Below, one piece after another: positions 61,937-64,000 of a DNA stretch of 64,000 nucleotides; the stretch's first letter is position 1; the number at the start of each line of letters is the position of its first letter. The DNA is from an uncultured Eubacteriales bacterium (GTDB lineage: Bacteria > Bacillota > Clostridia > Christensenellales > Borkfalkiaceae). Under the pieces are notes generated by a model, which worked only from the letters and a program-made list of their open reading frames with translations, was not told the DNA's origin and did not search any database. The stretch covers positions 1 through 64,000 of the forward strand of contig CACXGN010000003.1 in assembly GCA_902767225.1 (NCBI GenBank), given 5' to 3'. A program made the position numbers and the translations under genes.

Positions 61937-63619
61937 ATGGATTATAAATCGTATATTGCAAAAAAACTTAATATCGAAGGGGTAGACGAAAACACTATCG
62001 CTTCTTTTTTGGAAGTTCCGCCGACAAGCGACATGGGCGATTTTGCGTTGCCTTGTTTTAAGCTTGCAAAGATTTTGCGTTCTTCGCCCGTAAAGATTGC
62101 CGAAGACCTTGCAAACGGTTTCGCCGTTGATAACGTGATATTATCTTGCTCCGCCGTGAACGGATATCTTAACTTTAAGATAAACAGAAACGGGTTTGCA
62201 AAAAGCGTTATAGCCGAAGTTTTATCGAAAGGCGATCTATACGGCAGCGACGATATAGGAAGCGGCAAAACCATCTGTATAGACTACTCTTCGGTAAATA
62301 TAGCAAAGCCCTTTCATATCGGGCATTTAAGCACCACGGTAATAGGCGGCGCACTCTGCAAGATCCTTAAATTTTTGGGATATAAAGTCGTCGGGATAAA
62401 TCACCTTGGGGATTACGGCACGCAGTTCGGCAAACTTATAGTGGCGTTTAAAAAGTGGAGCAGCAAAGAAGCCGTAATAGAAGGCAGGCTTAAAGAACTT
62501 AACAGAATTTACGTTAAGTTCCACGAAGAGGCAAAGGTTGATCCTTCGCTTGACGACGAGGCGAGAAGATATTTCAAACTTATCGAAGAAGGCGATAAAG
62601 AGAGTAACGAACTTTTTAATCTATTTAAAGAAATTACCTTAAACGAAGTCGAAAAGATTTATAAGATGCTTAACGTGTCTTTCGATTCGTATGCCGGCGA
62701 AAGTTTTTATAACGACAAGATGGCGCCGGTAATCGAAGAACTTAAAGAAAAGAACTTATTGAAAGAGTCTGACGGCGCTTCGGTAGTCGATCTATCCGAA
62801 TACGATATGCCGCCGTGCTTAATATTAAAGTCTGACGGTTCGAGCCTTTACGCCACGCGCGATATTGCCGCCGCAGAATACAGAAAGACGACGTATGATT
62901 TTTACAAGTGCCTATACGTTGTCGCATACCAGCAAAACCTTCACTTTAAGCAGGTGTTTAAGGTATTAGAACTTATGGGCAAGCCTTGGGCGAAAGATCT
63001 TATTCACGTTGCCTACGGCATGGTGTCGTTAGAGAGCGGGGCAATGAGCACGAGATCCGGCAACGTTATCTTGCTTGAAGACGTGCTTAATACCGCGATA
63101 GAAAAAGCTTACGGAATAATCGACGAAAAAAATCCCGCGCTTAAAGATAAAGAAAAGATCGCGCGCGCGGTGGGAACAGGTGCGGTTATTTTCGGCGCGC
63201 TTTGCAATAATAAAATAAAAGACATAGTTTTCAGTTACGACAGGGTGCTTTCATTTGAAGGCGAAACTTGCCCTTATATTCAGTATACCGTTGCGCGTTG
63301 CAACAGCGTTTTGAATAAATTTGCGTATAACGGGGAATTTTCTGCGGAAGATTTGAACTCGGAAGAATACGAAGTTATATCAACGATAGCAAGATTTAGT
63401 GAAACCGTTAAATCCGCCGCGGAAAAATACGAACCGTCTTTTATAGCGAGATTTGCCTTGGACCTTGCCACCGCTTTCAATAAATTTTATATCGACAATA
63501 AAATAGGCGACGAAAACGCTTTAATCAGGAATAAGCGCCTTGCCATAACCAAGGCGGTAAAATCCACCCTAACAAACGCGCTTACCCTTTTGGGGATAGA
63601 GACCGTGGAGCAGATGTAA
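61937..63619 (+). CDS. argS: Arginyl-tRNA synthetase
   Basis: This 560-aa class I aminoacyl-tRNA synthetase charges tRNA-Arg. The HIGH motif is in IAKPFHIGHLSTT. KMSKS is replaced by MSTRSGN, as is normal for many ArgRS. The N-terminal additional domain and C-terminal DALR anticodon-binding domain (QYTVARCNSVLNKF onward) are present. AAAGGAT serves as ribosome site. The stop overlaps the start of the following phosphatase gene. Confidence 0.95.
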   Translation: MDYKSYIAKKLNIEGVDENTIASFLEVPPTSDMGDFALPCFKLAKILRSSPVKIAEDLANGFAVDNVILSCSAVNGYLNFKINRNGFAKSVIAEVLSKGDLYGSDDIGSGKTICIDYSSVNIAKPFHIGHLSTTVIGGALCKILKFLGYKVVGINHLGDYGTQFGKLIVAFKKWSSKEAVIEGRLKELNRIYVKFHEEAKVDPSLDDEARRYFKLIEEGDKESNELFNLFKEITLNEVEKIYKMLNVSFDSYAGESFYNDKMAPVIEELKEKNLLKESDGASVVDLSEYDMPPCLILKSDGSSLYATRDIAAAEYRKTTYDFYKCLYVVAYQQNLHFKQVFKVLELMGKPWAKDLIHVAYGMVSLESGAMSTRSGNVILLEDVLNTAIEKAYGIIDEKNPALKDKEKIARAVGTGAVIFGALCNNKIKDIVFSYDRVLSFEGETCPYIQYTVARCNSVLNKFAYNGEFSAEDLNSEEYEVISTIARFSETVKSAAEKYEPSFIARFALDLATAFNKFYIDNKIGDENALIRNKRLAITKAVKSTLTNALTLLGIETVEQM

Positions 63620-64000
63620 TGAAAAAACTCGTTATCTTCGATCTTGACGGAACTATTCTTAATACCATTTCGGATATAACCTTTAACGTCAATTTGACAA
63701 TGTATAAATTCGGGCATAAAAGGCTTTCCGAAAAAAAGATAAGATCGCTTGTGGGGTATGGGGCGGCAAAATTGATCAAAGACAGTATAAAAGACCCTAT
63801 ATCTGAAGAAGAATTTAGCAAACGGCTTGACTTTTATAACGATCTTTACACTAATTCCGATAGCCCTAAAACGGTTAAGTTTTACGGAATAGATAAACTT
63901 TTAACCGAACTTAAAAGCCGCAATATTAAAATAGCCATTTTAACGAACAAGCCCCAACCGACGACGGACGAAGTGTATAAAAGGTTTTTAAAAGACTACG
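63619..64000 (+). CDS. HAD family phosphatase, Gph-like (partial, runs off the window)
   Basis: At least 127 residues of a HAD hydrolase are visible: nucleophile Asp in VIFDLDGTILNT at the N-terminus, a helical cap region (GYGAAKLIKDS) and motif II Thr in IAILTNKPQP. The pattern is that of phosphoglycolate phosphatase-type enzymes. It is coupled to argS by a 1-nt overlap (TAATG). The C-terminal half with motifs III and IV lies beyond the window, so substrate class is open. Confidence 0.82.
   Translation, partial: MKKLVIFDLDGTILNTISDITFNVNLTMYKFGHKRLSEKKIRSLVGYGAAKLIKDSIKDPISEEEFSKRLDFYNDLYTNSDSPKTVKFYGIDKLLTELKSRNIKIAILTNKPQPTTDEVYKRFLKDY

Overview
The window reads as a chromosomal segment of an endospore-forming, low-to-moderate GC member of the Clostridia (Bacillota). 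A gerA/gerB/gerC-type germination operon lies next to an intact pro-sigma-K gene. Other Bacillota marks are RNase J, a TrmR-TrhP pair, a CUT1 sugar transporter without its own ATPase, A/G-rich Shine-Dalgarno sites and T-tailed terminators. I cannot name the species; an uncultured intestinal lineage is a guess. No phage, transposase, CRISPR array or rRNA was seen.

Layout. 1-322: tRNA-Gln on the minus strand, followed by a 21-nt copy of its 3' end that is broken by a palindromic element. 481-2214: rhaM, a YgjP-type metallopeptidase and a DJ-1/PfpI protein. 2229-4855: a secreted InlB-repeat protein followed by two tiny genes. 5034-17769: a surface-glycan cluster with glycosyltransferases, an EpsG-like polymerase, a flippase, a pyruvyltransferase/FrhB fusion and CapE-CapF-CapG for UDP-N-acetyl-L-fucosamine. 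17906-20274: uracil permease and upp behind a leader peptide and terminator that look like a UTP-sensing attenuator. 20413-21702: a tandem class II aldolase with a degenerate second half. 21745-27109: germination operon, a membrane protein and sigK. 27148-34445: TM1266-like regulator, SDR, thyA-folA, a lipoprotein, a TIGR03915/TIGR03916-like DNA-metabolism pair and serC-serA. 34676-38435: RNase J, trmR and trhP. 38811-44400: a sugar ABC transporter flanked by two paralogous proteins of unknown function, one cytoplasmic and one a lipoprotein. 44642-49655: two secreted proteins that seem to share a repeated beta-rich domain, with a decayed paralogue fragment and a third tiny gene between them. 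49747-52659: GH65 phosphorylase and beta-phosphoglucomutase. 52708-56113: small XRE regulator, tetR and a divergent copper ATPase. 56262-64000: topoisomerase IV-like parE-parC, ychF, argS and the start of a HAD phosphatase.

How the genes work together. The glycan cluster makes precursors, assembles, exports and polymerises a surface polysaccharide. The permease and Upp salvage uracil to UMP, and the leader in front of them fits control by pyrimidine supply. The transporter, GH65 enzyme and PgmB could form an alpha-glucoside route, although they are about 5 kb apart and separately transcribed.

The observations I rate highest are: (1) the pyrL-like leader before the uracil genes; (2) a family of 37-40 aa peptides beside large secreted proteins at two loci; (3) the transporter flanked by two paralogues; (4) a likely internal translation start that would make a free CopZ-like chaperone from within copA; (5) a fossil of a surface-protein gene.
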